From positions 19,966,563 to 20,030,562 of the forward strand of contig CP141145.1 in the NCBI GenBank assembly GCA_035235625.1: a stretch of 64,000 nucleotides of DNA. Reading direction: 5' to 3'. The DNA is from Saururus chinensis. Its lineage: Eukaryota; Streptophyta; Magnoliopsida; Piperales; Saururaceae. Positions 35,140 to 48,779 of the stretch are shown here, one piece after another (the stretch's first letter is position 1; the number at the start of each line of letters is the position of its first letter). A program made the position numbers and the translations under genes. The notes beneath the pieces are model-generated. The model had not been told where the DNA came from. It saw only the letters and a program-made list of their open reading frames with translations, and did not search any database.

Positions 35140-38100
35140 AAATTACCTTCATGTGACACTTTGTGTTTGGTTAAAAGCATAATTGATCTTCAGTGTTCCA
35201 AAAAAAGTGCACATCCATGAGTAACCATTCGACACTTACTATTTTAAAAAATGACTTATGTAAAAAAGAGCTAAAGTTAGAAAAAACTTGCACAAATTTT
35301 CAAGCAATCATACTGTTTAGCAAACTAGAGTTGTGCATTATAGGGTTAGTCACAGTGTGCTAGTATTTAGTACATTGTGACATATTTATTAGTATTTACA
35401 ATATTTTCAAACAAGTAACGGTTAACATAAATCAAATTTTCAAACTTGTTCCAATTACAAGGCGGTTGTGTAAAACTACATTTTTGCTTAGCCAATAGGT
35501 AATTTTACCCACCCATTTAATCTTCCAATAGTACAGTTTAGGTGGTAGAGCAGGCAAACAATTACAGTTGATGTTCCTACTCTTAGATCCTCAAAATATA
35601 ATTGCCTTGTACGGATGTATGTTCTAGGTAGTTAATAACTTCTTTAAATATTAGGGTAGGTAGAATACCGAAGACCCATTGAAAACTATGTAACAAAAAA
35701 GTTTCAAGGAAGGTTAGAGAATGAGGTTGCATGCTTTGTCTAGTTCTCCAAGTTAAAAGAATAGTGGTGATTTTTTATTTTTTTTCAATAAAAGTTGAAT
35801 AACAAATAGAACACCATGGATATCCTAATTACTGTTAAAAAACTTTCATAAATATGATTTCGAAAATGCTACATATTCTTGTACACAATGACACTTGCAT
35901 AGAGATCACCATGATCACGAAAATGTAGGGGCCGATTTGTTTGCATAGGTTTTGTGCATAGAGCAATCTCTCCTTTAAAACCTCCACAAGTTTACCCGAC
36001 TAGAAACTAGCTTTTGTGCTTTATTTAATGCATAATATGTTAAAAATAAACTATAATTAATCATTTAAATAATAAATCAGATTTTGTAAACATAATATAT
36101 GTTCAAGAAAAATAGTTATAGGGTAAAAAATAAATTAGATTTTTAAGAATAATAGTATATGTTAAAGAAAAACAACTATAAGTAAGCATTTAAATAATGA
36201 ATCAGGTTTTGTAAATAATTATTTATGTAACGGCTATTATTTTTACCCTGGTACTTTATTTAGAAAATTTCCTCCCTCACATGGTAAATTTAGGTGTGAA
36301 AAGCTATAGTGTTTAGCAAACTAGAGTTGCGCATTATAAGGTTAGTCTTAGTATGCTAGTATTTAGTACACTACGACATATTTATTGATATTTACAATAT
36401 TACAAAACAGGTAACGGTTAACATCAATTATTTATCCAAACCTGTTCCAATTACAAAGCAGTTGTGTAAAATTACATGTTTGCTTAGCCAATGGGTATTT
36501 TTATCCACCACATTTAATTTTCTAATGGTACAGTTTAGGTGGTAGTGCAGGTAAACAATTACTATTGGTGGTCCTACGCTTAGATCCCCAAAATCATAAT
36601 TGCCTTGTACGGAAGTGTGTACTAGGTAGTTAATAAATTCATTAAATATTAGGCTAGGTAGAATCTCAAAGACCCATTGAAAACTATGTAAGAAAATGTT
36701 TCCATAAGGATGGTTAGAGAAAAATGATGTTACATGCTTTATCTAGTTCTCCAAGTTAAAAGATTAGTGGATGATTTTTTATAATTTTCTTTTTCAATAA
36801 AATTTGCATAACCAATAGAACACCATAGATATATACTATTTATTGTTAAAAAACCTTCATATATGCTTCATATTCATGTAATTAATGATGCTGGCGGTGA
36901 GATCATCATGATCATGAAAATGTAGGGACTTATTTGTTGGCTTACGCTTTGTGGATAGAGCAATCACTCTCTTGAAACCTCCACAAGGTTACCCGACTAG
37001 AATATAACTTTTGTGCTTTATTAAATAAGATAAAATATGTTAAAAAAAGCAATAGTTAAGCATTTAAATAATAAATTAAATTTTGTAAACGTAATATATA
37101 TGCTCAAGAAAAATTGTTTTAGGTAATCTTTGACATAATAAATATGATTTTTAAGCAAAATAGTATATGTTAAAGAAAAACAATTATAAGTAAGCATTTA
37201 AATAATAAATCATATTTCATAAATAATTATTTATGTAACAACTATTATTTTACCCTAGTACTTTATTTATTTAATTTCGTCCCTCACATAGTAAGTTTGA
37301 GGGTGAAAACTATTTAAATAAAAGGTAAACTTCGAGCCTGGCGTAGCGCTACCAAGAACATGAAAAACAGAGTTGAATGTAAAAGATACGATTTTTCATA
37401 GATTTATTTTGAATCTATTCCAAATTTTAAATTAGATGGCATGGGACACGACAAAACCGTAGATCGCCCTTAGAGCCCCATCAAGGGCATTTTGGTCTGA
37501 CCGTCAAAGTTCAAAGGTGCTACCTTCATGTGATACTTTGTGTTTGGTTAAAAGCATATGTAATCTCTAATGTTCAAAAAAAGGTGTTGCATGCAGATGC
37601 GTCCATGAACCTCATGGGATTCACTTCCAAAATAACTATTGGGCACTTACTATTGTCCTCTCTATAACTACCTTGTAGCACTTATTGTAATCCTCTACAT
37701 ATCTACTTCGCAATATGATGTGACACTTAGTGTTTTTATAGAAAAATATATCCTTTTATTTTTTAAAAAATAAGCCAAAATAATTAAAGAGTGACCATTG
37801 AACTATTTGAAAAAATGGCTTATATAAAAAGAAGCTATTAGTTAGTACAGTGTGACATATTTATTAGTATTTACAATATTATCAAACAAGTAATGGTTAA
37901 CATGAATCATTTATCCAAACCTATCCCAATTACAAAGCAGTTGTGTAAAATTACATGTTTACTTAGCCAATTAATGGGTAATTTTACCCATACCATTTAA
38001 TTATATAATAGTACAATTTAAGTGATAGAGCAGGTAAACACTTACTATTGGTAGTCCTACTCTTAGATCCCCAAAATTATTATTGCCTTGTACACAAGTA

Positions 38101-39209
38101 TGTACTAGGAAGTTAATAAATTCATTTAATATTAGGGTAAGTTGAATCTAGAACACCCATTGAAAACCATATAAAGAAAATGTTCCATGAGGAAGGTAAG
38201 AGAAAAATGATGTTGTAGACGTTGTCTAGTTCTCCAAGATAAAAGAATAGTGGATGATTTTTTTATGTTTTTCATTTTTAATAAAATTTGAATAACGAAT
38301 AGAACACCATATGGATATCCTATTATTGTTAAAAAAAATTCATAAATATGATTTCAAAAATTCAACAAATTCTTGCACTCATTGACGCTTTTGTAGTGCT
38401 CGTCATGATGATGAAAACATAGGGCCAAATTTGTTGGCATCGGCACTGTGCATAGAGAAATCTCTCCCTTGAAACCTCCCCAAGTTTACTCGACTAGAAT
38501 ATAGTGTTTGTGCTTTATGAAATAAAATAAAATATATGGATAAAATACTATAGTTAAGAATTTTAATAATAAATCAGATTTTGTAAATACAATTTACATG
38601 TTCAAGAAAAAATAGCTATAGGTAATCGTTTTAAAAATAAGTTAAATTTTTTTAGCATAATAGTATATGTTAAAGAAAAATAATTATAAGTAAGTATTTA
38701 AATAATGAATTAGAATTTTTAAATAATTATTTATGTTTAGGTTTGTCCTAATAAAAAACTATTGGGGATATGCATTTTATTGTGACTGCCCTTGGATAAA
38801 CAACATGGACAAAGAGCTATATGATATTCGTTAGTTCCTTAAATCACCACCCTTGGCACCACTCATATGGGAAAAAACGTCATTCTATCTTTCTGATGTG
38901 TATTTGCTCTTGTGGTTAGATTTGTTTTATCAACCTTTACAACAACAATACTTCCACCTCTTGGATACCCAAATCATAATTTCCCCTTGACTAAATTAAA
39001 ATTGGGTAAAAGATACAATACCCACGTGAATCTCCTATTTGTTGCTTTAAACTTTGATAAATATGATTTTCATCCTCTTAGTAGCTTGAAACATGGGTCC
39101 TCTTGCACGTAGCTCTTAGGGAAGATTTTTAATTGCACCCATATGTAATGAGCCACATTGTAGAGGTTGTATGATATAAAAATTTTGGGAGTGAACTCAC
39201 TGGATTATT
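35140..39209. repeat. Spacer-repeat array at the unit 1/unit 2 junction
   Basis: Copies of the ~1.5 kb spacer repeat: end of unit 1 (35,140-35,850), then unit-2 copies starting near 35,851, 36,860 and 38,340, matching 7,020, 8,610 and 10,590 in unit 1. The first unit-2 copy lacks about 560 bp (at about 36,305 GAAAAGCTATA joins directly to GTGTTTAGCAAAC). The empty LINE target site is intact near 37,973. No gene seen. Confidence 0.7.
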
Positions 39210-42200
39210 TGTCATGCCCAAGAATTTTACACATTTTTATTTAAAATTCATGAAATATTTTTACAATATAACGACTAGAAATAAGGAAAAATTACGAAAT
39301 CTAAACCTTGTGAAAATAGTTTTTATAAATTTAAATCACTGTACATTCATTTCCCTACACAAATTTTTTCTAAATCATCGTACCGCTAAACTAAACATTC
39401 TCTGGCATAAATAAAAAACAAAACACATAAAGTAACTCAACATGGCTATGGGCTTGATAACAAATACATCCTAGACATTTCTAAGTGCAGGGCTAAAAAG
39501 GATGGGGAAAATGAGTATTTTCATACTCTAGGAGATTTCTAATTAGCAAACTCCATAAGTGCATACATAGATGCGTTCATGCAACTTTAACATGAAGCAG
39601 ACATGCATATAATAATCAAAGTCTCACTATACAACAAAACCATGCATATACATATACAATCATACCAAATATTCTTACACTTACTCTTATACTTGTAGTC
39701 ATACTCGTACCATCTTACTCAAATTCTTTTGCTTACAGTCTTGCTCAAAAATACATACTTACAGTCTTGCTCATGAACATTCACTTGGAGTCTTGCTCAT
39801 AATCTTATACTTACAGTGTCACGCCCGAGGTTTTTCCACATATTTACTTTAAAAACTTTGCCAATATGTTATTTGGAAATACCGACGTAAATCAAAAGAA
39901 CCAACAAAATTCAAAATCGTGTGAAAACAATTTTCGTAAATTAATTCATCTTACAACAAACAAACGTTCTCAGGCATGACCCAAAACAAAAACAGAATGG
40001 TAAAATCTAGCATGGCCATGGGTTTTAAAAACAAAAAGCTCGTAGGCATCTCTGAGTACAAGTTCTTTCACAGTCTAAGATTGAATCGTACATACATACA
40101 AAAGTTCAGTAAATAATACATTTCTCTCACCTTAATTAATACATGAAATCGTGGCACCAAAATCCACGAAGCCTCACTATGATTTCACTGTACTCCAGGT
40201 TGAAAAAGAATTGTCTACCATGGGGAAAAGTCTAGTCTCAATAGCTAACGATCGACCTGTAAAAGCCTCCAGTCGTAGGGGCTAAAAAGATGGGGTGAGT
40301 ATTTTCATACTCAATAGGAAAATACCCAGTAGGGGAAAATAAATCAATGCACTTCGTAAGTTCATACATAGATGCATCATTCATGCAATCATACATGAAG
40401 CAAAAAGTACATGCGGCAAAAATTATGTATCTTACACCCACGATCGTACTGGTTGAACTTACACTTACTCTTATAGCATACACTTAAACTTACACTTACA
40501 CAATGAATCAGAGTCTTACTTGTACCATCATACACTTACATCACATACATGCTCGTATGACCTTATTCGTACGAATTTACTTATACGACCTTCCTCATAC
40601 AATCTTACTCATACTCATAAACTTACTTTACTGTCTTCCTTAGAAGCTTACTCTTACCCTGAATCATGCTCGTACAGCTCACTCAGAATCCGAAACATAC
40701 TACTTACTCTTACTATCGTACACACACTACCGACAACTGAAGCTCATTACAATTAATAAGCTACAGCGTTGGAAAGGAGGGGAATGTCACTGGGGCGTCA
40801 CCTTAACCCTCAGGGAGCAACTAGACGCCATGGACTTTTCCGAAGGCAAGGTACACCTATGCTCATGGGGCAAATGATCAAAAAGGTAAGTGCAGGTCCA
40901 TGATACTGCTTACCTGAGCGCGCAAATGCCTACTCTTCGGGGCCATACATTGCCAACAAGGGCCATACAGTGCCAACTAAGGGCAGAAAATATACGGTGC
41001 CACTCTTAGGCAGGAATCTTATAGTGCCACTTTTTGGCAGAACATACAATGTCATCTGTAGGCAGAAAACATACAGAGCCCACACAGGGTGGAAACTTAC
41101 AACACTCTCAACAGAGCATCAAACGTTTGGGCCAAAAAATAGCACCAAGACTAAATCGAAAACATACTTACAATTGCTCTCAATAGAGCATCAGACGTCT
41201 GGTGCTCTATATAGCACGCAGACAACATCCCATGGGGTAAACACCATGGCTAGACTAGGAAGGACACTCAGTCGATTACTTATTGACTGGCCCAAAATGG
41301 AACTTAATCCGTCGAAACCCTCAGCCTCAAACTCACAATGTTATCAAATTAGGGTTACCTACCGTTCAAGTTCATATTAGGTGACTTATGCACGTACAAT
41401 TATGTTCAAAACTACTTTTGTCTTATATTCTTTAGCCAACAAGGCTTGAAATACGCCTGTTCAGAAGTTCCAATCCACAACGGTAGCATTCCTTACTTAA
41501 CTCATCCCACACCCTTACACCTACCACCTTACTGATTTCTGCATAGTCTTGCTTGTCGAACTCGAATTCCATACTCACACTCTGTCCAACAAGTATTTAT
41601 GACCTTACATCTTACATCATCCACCTTAAACCCAAGTTGTCTTACTCGAACTCCTCAAATCAAACTCTTTAGACCCAAATCAAGTCATCAAACCCTTACT
41701 AATTCCTTACTCATTATTCTTTTGGTATAATTCATATTACGTACATTATGCGTGTACAATTATGCTATTAACGCTCACTAACTCATAACCCCCAAGATGC
41801 TCTGAACTTTAAGTCTTCTAAGTCTTTGCATCCCCGAAGCCTTCAGCTCGTTGCTCCAATATATCATCAGCTCAATTCAAGCCAATCCCCCAATCTTATC
41901 AAGTCCAACTTTCGCTCATCCATTTTTCGTCTTTCCTCGCCCGACATACAATCACAATTTCCATGTTGTAGCTTATGAATCACCCCTTCAACAAACTCAC
42001 AAACAAACACACGTACTCGTGCTCATTGACCACACATATTTATCACATACTCAAATCACACACATAATTCACCCATTACTTATTGTCATACCTTTAGTCC
42101 TTGCTAACCTATGTAGGATTCTCATATATAAAGCATGCTCATTTAATGAACATTATCATACAAAATATTAAGTTATAAACTCCTAGCATGCTACTACATA

Positions 42201-45200
42201 ATCAAAGCATGATATAATGAAATTATGAGTTCAAGGTCCCCTACCTGGTAATCCACAGGAGTTTGATGGCGGCAAACGACGGTGGCGACGTTAATAGCGG
42301 AATAGGCGGCCAAAAGCATCACACTGAGAGAGTTGTTGTTCCGAGGATTTTCAGAGATGCTAGAATTAATCTCGATAAAGTTAGACTAATTTCGCTCAAA
42401 GCAAAGATTGGGTGCACTGAGGCCAAACATAAGGTCGTGCCACTAGAAATGGCAAAAGCGACAACAAAATGGGGGTGACTGATTAGAGGTCGGCCAACGG
42501 TTTAAAACACTTTGTTGGCCACATACGTTAAAGTAGACAGTGGACTACATCCAGCGGCAACAATCTCGCATTATCGAAGCCTTACAACATGGCGGAGGGT
42601 TTGGTTGTGTATTCACGGACATAGGAGACAAAGGAGGGTTTTAATGGCCATTTTGCCTAGTGGTAGTGTCGTTCCATAAACACGCGTTGAGGCACTAAGG
42701 CCCGGCATAGGTGGCCGACAAAGGCAACATCATTTGTAAACGCAACCCACAACCAACTCATCGTTTGGACAGTTGTGCATCAAGCATGGTTTACGGTGGA
42801 GGTTATGGAAACGACATCGGTCAAGCCTTCGATGGACTGAGTCTAACGACTGGCAATTTTTACTTCCCCTTGGAAGAATTAGAATTCGGGAACTCTTTCC
42901 CGTAGGTTTCAGGTTGCATGTCATAGGAAGTGGGGGACAAAGCTAGAATCGGGCCAGAGTTATTGGCCCTTGATGTCATTGGGCCGGGGCAAAGCCCACG
43001 TTGGTCGGACATATGCCCAAGTCCACGCACGTCAGGCAAGACACCAGGTTGGCCTTAGGCTGGGGTGGTTCACTCGACAGTGGTCAGAGGTGTACCTCGA
43101 GTTTAAAGGCGTTTGGTGTGTGCATGACTCCCAACACTTATGGACATGAATATTACAAATACGGATATGCCGAAGCATCAAATTTCATAATTTAAAATAC
43201 GAGCAGAAAACTGTAAAACATTGCAGAAAGTTGCAGAAAAATCTAGAAAAATTAGAGAAAAATCGGGGATGTTACATACAGTCTTGCTTAGAATTTTACA
43301 AACTTATTTAGAAACCTTACTAAAAAACTTATAAATTTTCTCATACAATCATACACATATTATCAACTCATGAAACTTAACTATTAATCGACTCCAATCT
43401 TGAAATGGAAAGGAATATAACTGGGGCATCACTTTAACCTTTGGGGAGTAACTAGATTCCATAAACTTTTCTTAGAGCAAGGCACACCTATACTCATGGG
43501 GCACAAGATCGAACAAGTATGAGTAGTTCCACAATACTACTTTCTTGAGTGTGCAAGTGCCCACACTCGGGGGGGCATATAGTGCCAACTATAGGTCATA
43601 TAATTCCTACTATGAGCGGAAATCATACATGGCTACTATTGGGGCAAATCTTACAGTGCCACATATGGGCGGAAACATACTATGTCACCTCTAGGTGGAA
43701 ACATACAACGCTCACAATATAGCATCAAACATCTTAGCATAAATACAGAACCAAGACAATACTAACAAAACATATGGCGCTTCCAACATAGCGTCAGACG
43801 TTTGGGCTTAAATACATCACGAAGTCAAAATCCTGTAAGATAAACACTCTAACAATACTTGAAAAATGCTCAACCAACAAATTATCAGCTTGCTCAAATA
43901 CGAAACATACTCTGTTAGAACCCTTAGGTCACAAACTCATAATGCTATAATATTAGCTTTTCTTTCAATTCACGTTTGAATTAAGTAAGTTATGTGGGTA
44001 CCAATTACGTTAAGAAAGTTTTTTGTCTTACAATCTTCCACTGATCAATCCAAAGTTGAACCCATTCTAAAACCCTAGTCTATCAGGGCAACATACTTTA
44101 CTTCACCAATCCATCTCATAACTATAATTCACCATATGACATATCCTTACATATTCATACATTCTCCGCCATCCACCTTATGGCCAAATCATCTTACTCG
44201 GAAATCATCAAAATAAACCCCTTTCATCTAACTCTACTTATCAACTTGTTACTTATACCTTAGTTATTATTCTTACTTTCCACTTCATAATATATACGTT
44301 ATATTTGTACAATTATGTTGTGCACTCTTACCATCCGACAATCCCTTGTAAAGGCGCCAAGTTCCGAGTCTGCTTACTTACTGAACCCCCAACATATACT
44401 CTAATCCAAACCATACTAATCCAATCCTCACTTGTCAAACTTACATCCTCTATATCCGGACATATAGTTATAAATCCATATTAAGCTTCATATAAAACCC
44501 TCTGCCATCACTCACCCTCCATCACACATACAACTTCCCCACACATATCCAGATATCCATCACACGTGCATATAGACATCATACATATGTATCACATACA
44601 CATAATTCAATACACAGCTTACACACATACCCGCTAGCCATTACTAGCATACACATGGTCCACGTACATCAAACACACTTTTAGCTTACATGTGTTTTAT
44701 GTGCATAATCAAACATACCATAATTCTTTATCTTGCATTCATCTGTCATGCAACTGGATCATCATTTAACATCCAAAACATTAAATTACATAATCTTAGC
44801 ATGCTTCTAAACATTTAAAACATGTTATCATGAAATTATGAGTTCAAAGTCCCCTACCTCTTAATCCATGTAAATTCGATGGCAAGCACATGGCGGTGGC
44901 GGCGTTGTTGGCGGAGTTGGTAGTAAAAGACATCCTAATTAAGAGAGTTGTCGTCCTGAGGTTTAGGAAGCGCCCAAAGTAATCAAGGAAAGACATGGTA
45001 ACAGAAATTTGTGCGATAGAATCCGTTAACCATGGTGGCACACTGAGGGTAGTTGGGAAAAGTGTTGTGCCAAAAGAAATGGCAAGTGCGACCAAAAGGC
45101 TAATTAGAGGTTGGCTGGTAGCTAAGAAGCACTCGGCTGGCTATGAGACTTTGAAATCAGCCATGGACAACATCCAACAGTGATGATTTTGCATTGTTGT

Positions 45201-46587
45201 TGACCAACAAATAGGCCTGAAGACATGGGTAGGTACTCGAGGAGAAAGGAGAGGTGGAGGAGGGCTTTAGTGGTCAAATCTAGTCGATGGAGGAGCTAGC
45301 CGATAGTTAGGTGGCACAAAACTAGTGCTTAAGCATAAAACTCATGTGTGGCCACATGCACACACGGCAAAAGAGCCATTCCTGGGGGCGAGGGGCTCGA
45401 TGGTGGCTGCCCAAGGCTCAGAAAGGCGAAGGAGACATTGATAGGAGCTGGTGGATGGCGGAGGTAACAACGGTGCCACCACATGCCTGTAACCAAAACA
45501 AATGGTCCAAAAGGACTGTGCGCCCAGAGGATCCTACACAAATTGGGCCAAAGCAGGGTGGAGCACGACAGAATAAAGGCTGGTGAGGCTAGTCCTTGCC
45601 ATGCCAATGCTCGCTAGCCAATTTAATCCTCTCACCAAAGGAAAAATAGGATGAGGGCGATTTGTGCGAATTGGATGTGGGCAAGAGGAGGGAGAAACTA
45701 GTTGGTGTTGACTACCCTAGCAGTCGTCGGACTGGGTGCAGGCCTGACGGAGGCCAGTCAGCCGGGATTGGCTGGTGACGGAGTATGCAAAAGCACACAC
45801 AGAGGAAATATAAAATACAACATTTGGGCAAAACCAATTACCTGAAAAGGGACGACGGGGTCAAACCTGGGCCATAAGCAATATCCCACTGCTGCTGCGA
45901 GGCCGTGACGAACAGAATGAAAATGGTTTGGAGGCCAATCGGCAGTGCTCCACTGCTAAAAAACTAGCTGAAACAATGAAAAACCGGGGAGAAAACTAGT
46001 AGATCTACTAGGATCAAGGGAAGGGTGGCGGTGGCCCTAGCCAGCACCACCAAAATCGTGGCGGCAAGGCAAAGCTGATTCCAATGAGAGGTGGCACCAG
46101 AGGGGACTGAAACTCTACTGGTCTCCTATTGTTGCTTTTGGATGTTCCACAAACAAAGAAGCTGACATGGCTCTTTGAGCCACGATCTACGATTAACATC
46201 ATTCATTTCCTTTTATATCCCCATCACACGCCAACCTCCTGTTTAAATGCCAAGACCACCTTCTTATGTGCCCAACATGATCAAACTCGTCAGAGCCCGC
46301 CTTTTTTGTACCAAGGCCTCCTTTCATGCATCGGAGCCTGTTTTACACGCCAATGCCCTTTATTACAAGCTAAATCTTCTTCTGTTTTTTTCATTTTTTG
46401 CACCACACTTAAGGTGCGTCGACACCTGTGACCCACAACCCAATCTCACACCTGACTCGACTGGTACAAATATTGAGTAAAAATAGGAAAATTAAATAGT
46501 ACATAGTATCGAATTTCCCCATAAAAAAAATAAGCAAAAAATAGCAAAAAAGATAAAAAAAAGTAAAGAAAAATCAGGGTCATTACA
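39210..46587 (+). mobile_element. Old, very long solo LTR (Gypsy-type fossil), unit 2, interrupted by a younger solo LTR
   Basis: Starts TGTCATGCCC and ends GGTCATTACA; counterpart of 11,641-19,713. Without the insertion at 39,817-43,276 it is about 3.9 kb. Flanks are TTATT and GTAGC; the unit-1 flank GTAGT suggests the original 5-bp duplication has drifted. Identity to the unit-1 copy is only about 85-90% in the stretches I compared, lower than for the TPS. No internal coding region; the open frames in its GC-rich part (44,850-46,430) are not conserved in unit 1. Confidence 0.7.
39817..43276 (+). mobile_element. Younger solo LTR, 3,460 bp, with exact 5-bp target duplication
   Basis: Begins TGTCACGCCC and ends GGGATGTTACA, flanked by TACAG on both sides (39,812-39,816 and 43,277-43,281). 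The matching place in unit 1 (about 12,460-12,475) is uninterrupted. It belongs to the same long-LTR family as its host and has the same CATACTC-type short repeats (40,440-40,720), CATACAGTGCC minisatellite (40,930-41,110) and GC-rich 3' part (42,260-43,100). No gag-pol, so it is a solo LTR left by LTR-LTR recombination. Confidence 0.85.
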
Positions 46588-48360
46588 GTAGCCAATTTCC
46601 AATGCTATATGCCACTCTACATTTGGTGGCTCATATTAGACTCATTGAATAATGGTGTATCTAAATATCTCCCTTCAATGGATCCTCAGTATCACATATT
46701 TGATCCAGAAATTCCGAGTTATACAACATCCCATGAAACAGAGTATAATGCTCCCCACAGGAAAATTAGTCATTTTCTGCCCCTTTTAGGGGTGTTTGTC
46801 ATAAAAAAAAGATTAATAATTTTATTTTGACAGAAAAGATATCTAAAGGAAACAATTATAACAAGCAAATAAGTAATGGAAGGTCCTTCTAAAACCCAAG
46901 TTGTGACAAAAAGTATTTATACAACCGACATAAAATTTTTGATATGGATAGACAAAACATACTTTTGTCCACGTTCCATTTAATTAATATACTTTTGGCA
47001 TACGTAAAACTTGTTTGCCGGAGAATTGTCTTATAGAGCCAACAACGGATTAAAATAGGATAAGACCTCTTATGATGAGCAAATGGGTCACGGATTTCAA
47101 ATAGGATATAATTGTATTCATTCACCAATTTGAGTATAAAATTTCAAATATGGTGTTTTTTGTTTGGAGTAAGATAATTTTTATTCTGCACAACTGCTTA
47201 TTTGCTACTCTCAAATTGTCATATCCACGTTTTAAAAACTTCAGCTTAAGATGCAACTAAAAAGTTTTCTAAAATAATTCACAATCACCCATCTAAAGGT
47301 TGGTTATGATGTGATAATTGTCATTTATCTCACAATTTCAAAATCATATAACATCATATATATAAAATTTTTAGGAGCCAACTCTGTGATAATTAAGTAT
47401 TTTACACTACGCAAGCATTCCTTTCAATTAATCTATCAGAACGAAATACAAAGTATTTTTGGGAACCATTGAGGAAAATCAAGTAACAACCCGATGAAAT
47501 GCAAGCTTATATACATGATCTCCAAATGACATTGACTTTCGTTCATATAAAGCTATCTCAAGTGCAAGTTCTGCTAATAGTAAAGAGAAATAATTTACTC
47601 CCAATTGAAAGGGACAAATTGGGATTTAGTTAGGAAAATTCAAAGAAAAATCGAGGAAATTTCAACCAAGGGGGCTGCAGGAATGGCTGCAACTAAACTA
47701 TTAATTGACCAAAACTAAGCTATTAATTGAACTATGATCCTAAAAACCTGCCAAAATTGGCATAAAAAAACATGGCCAAAATAAAAACAGGGATAAATTT
47801 GGGGCTGAATAATTTAGTTAAAATTTTCCCTTAAAATCTTCTTTTGTATTTTTCAAAAAATTTAGACAAAATTCGATAAACTTTGTTACTATACGGGAGT
47901 AACTCCCACTTTTCAAGGACATAATATCTTGCTGCTAAGGCCGACAAAAATGGTAGGGTGAGAAGAAAATTGGTGCTCAATGCATGAATGAGGCGCATCG
48001 CAATGGGGCCAACGGAAGCTTCTCCTCTAAAGGGTGAGGTATTGGGATGTTTTTTCTCCTTGTAAAAGAAAAACAAAAAAAAGAGTTACTAAAACTATGG
48101 CAGCCAAGATAGAAAACTTCAGAAGAGTTTTTCGTACTCTTCCCTGAAAATGAGTCTAGCATAACCAATGCATAGGAGATCTTGATATTTTTTATCGATG
48201 GCACACATGCACGTTAGTGCATGTTGATGTTAACGTGTACTAGTATGTGTGGTCAATCCGGTGGACGAATTAAGGCTCCTATTTGTAACTTACATTAGGC
48301 TATTTTTATAGAGAGCAGGAAAAACGGGCCCGGTCTAACTTCTCATATATCGGGAGAGAC
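46588..48360. other. Unassigned conserved segment, unit 2 (pairs with 19,714-21,435)
   Basis: Same content as the unit-1 segment without the hAT elements. A 73-codon open frame at 46,609-46,830 is interrupted in unit 1 and matches nothing I know. No gene is supported. Confidence 0.4.
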
Positions 48361-48779
48361 TGACCGGGAAAAGCATTCGACTTGGCTTTAAAGTATTGGA
48401 TTCATTAGTGCACAAGCCAGTACAAAACAAAAGAGAGGACACGTAATTTGTGTGTCATTGTCTGATAAACTTTTCGTCTTTCATGCATGCTTTATTGTAA
48501 AGAAAGAAATCTTTAAAAAAGGATCATGACATGGGTTGTTCAAGCGGGAGTTGTTATTAGTGACTGCATCTTGTCCATTAACTAATGGTCATGAGTTGTT
48601 ACGAGTGACTATCTTGTCCATCAGCGACTGCTAAGTAGAAAAATGGTGTTATACAAGTGATATTTCAAAATTGAAAGCAATGGTTAATTTTACCTACCCT
48701 ATTTAATAATCTAGTAGTACAGTTTGGGTAGAGAGCATTGAAGGTGCACCAAACATCGACCAAAACTAAGAACTGCATG
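48361..48779. other. TPS-upstream spacer, unit 2
   Basis: Holds the empty sites for both unit-1 hAT-type elements and the fold-back MITE, so it serves as the pre-insertion reference for those three events. No gene seen. Confidence 0.6.

Larger units (their letters stand above)
7016..35850. repeat. Tandem segmental duplication, unit 1 (28.8 kb)
   Basis: Sequence from 7,016 collinearly matches the sequence from 35,851, with the same order of spacer repeats, solo LTR, unassigned block, TPS pseudogene, chromovirus fossil and LINE fossil. The join at about 35,850 runs from the end of unit 1 straight into the start of unit 2, so the arrangement is head-to-tail. Unit 1 is longer because it holds a CACTA, two hAT-type elements, a fold-back MITE, a LINE piece and a nested LTR. 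Confidence 0.85.

Noticed and set aside
42263-42478. 71-codon frame starting MMAANDGG
   Set aside because: Inside the younger solo LTR; not conserved in the other LTR copies.
46609-46830. 73-codon frame in the unassigned unit-2 segment
   Set aside because: Interrupted in unit 1 and matches no family I know; may be chance in AT-rich DNA.
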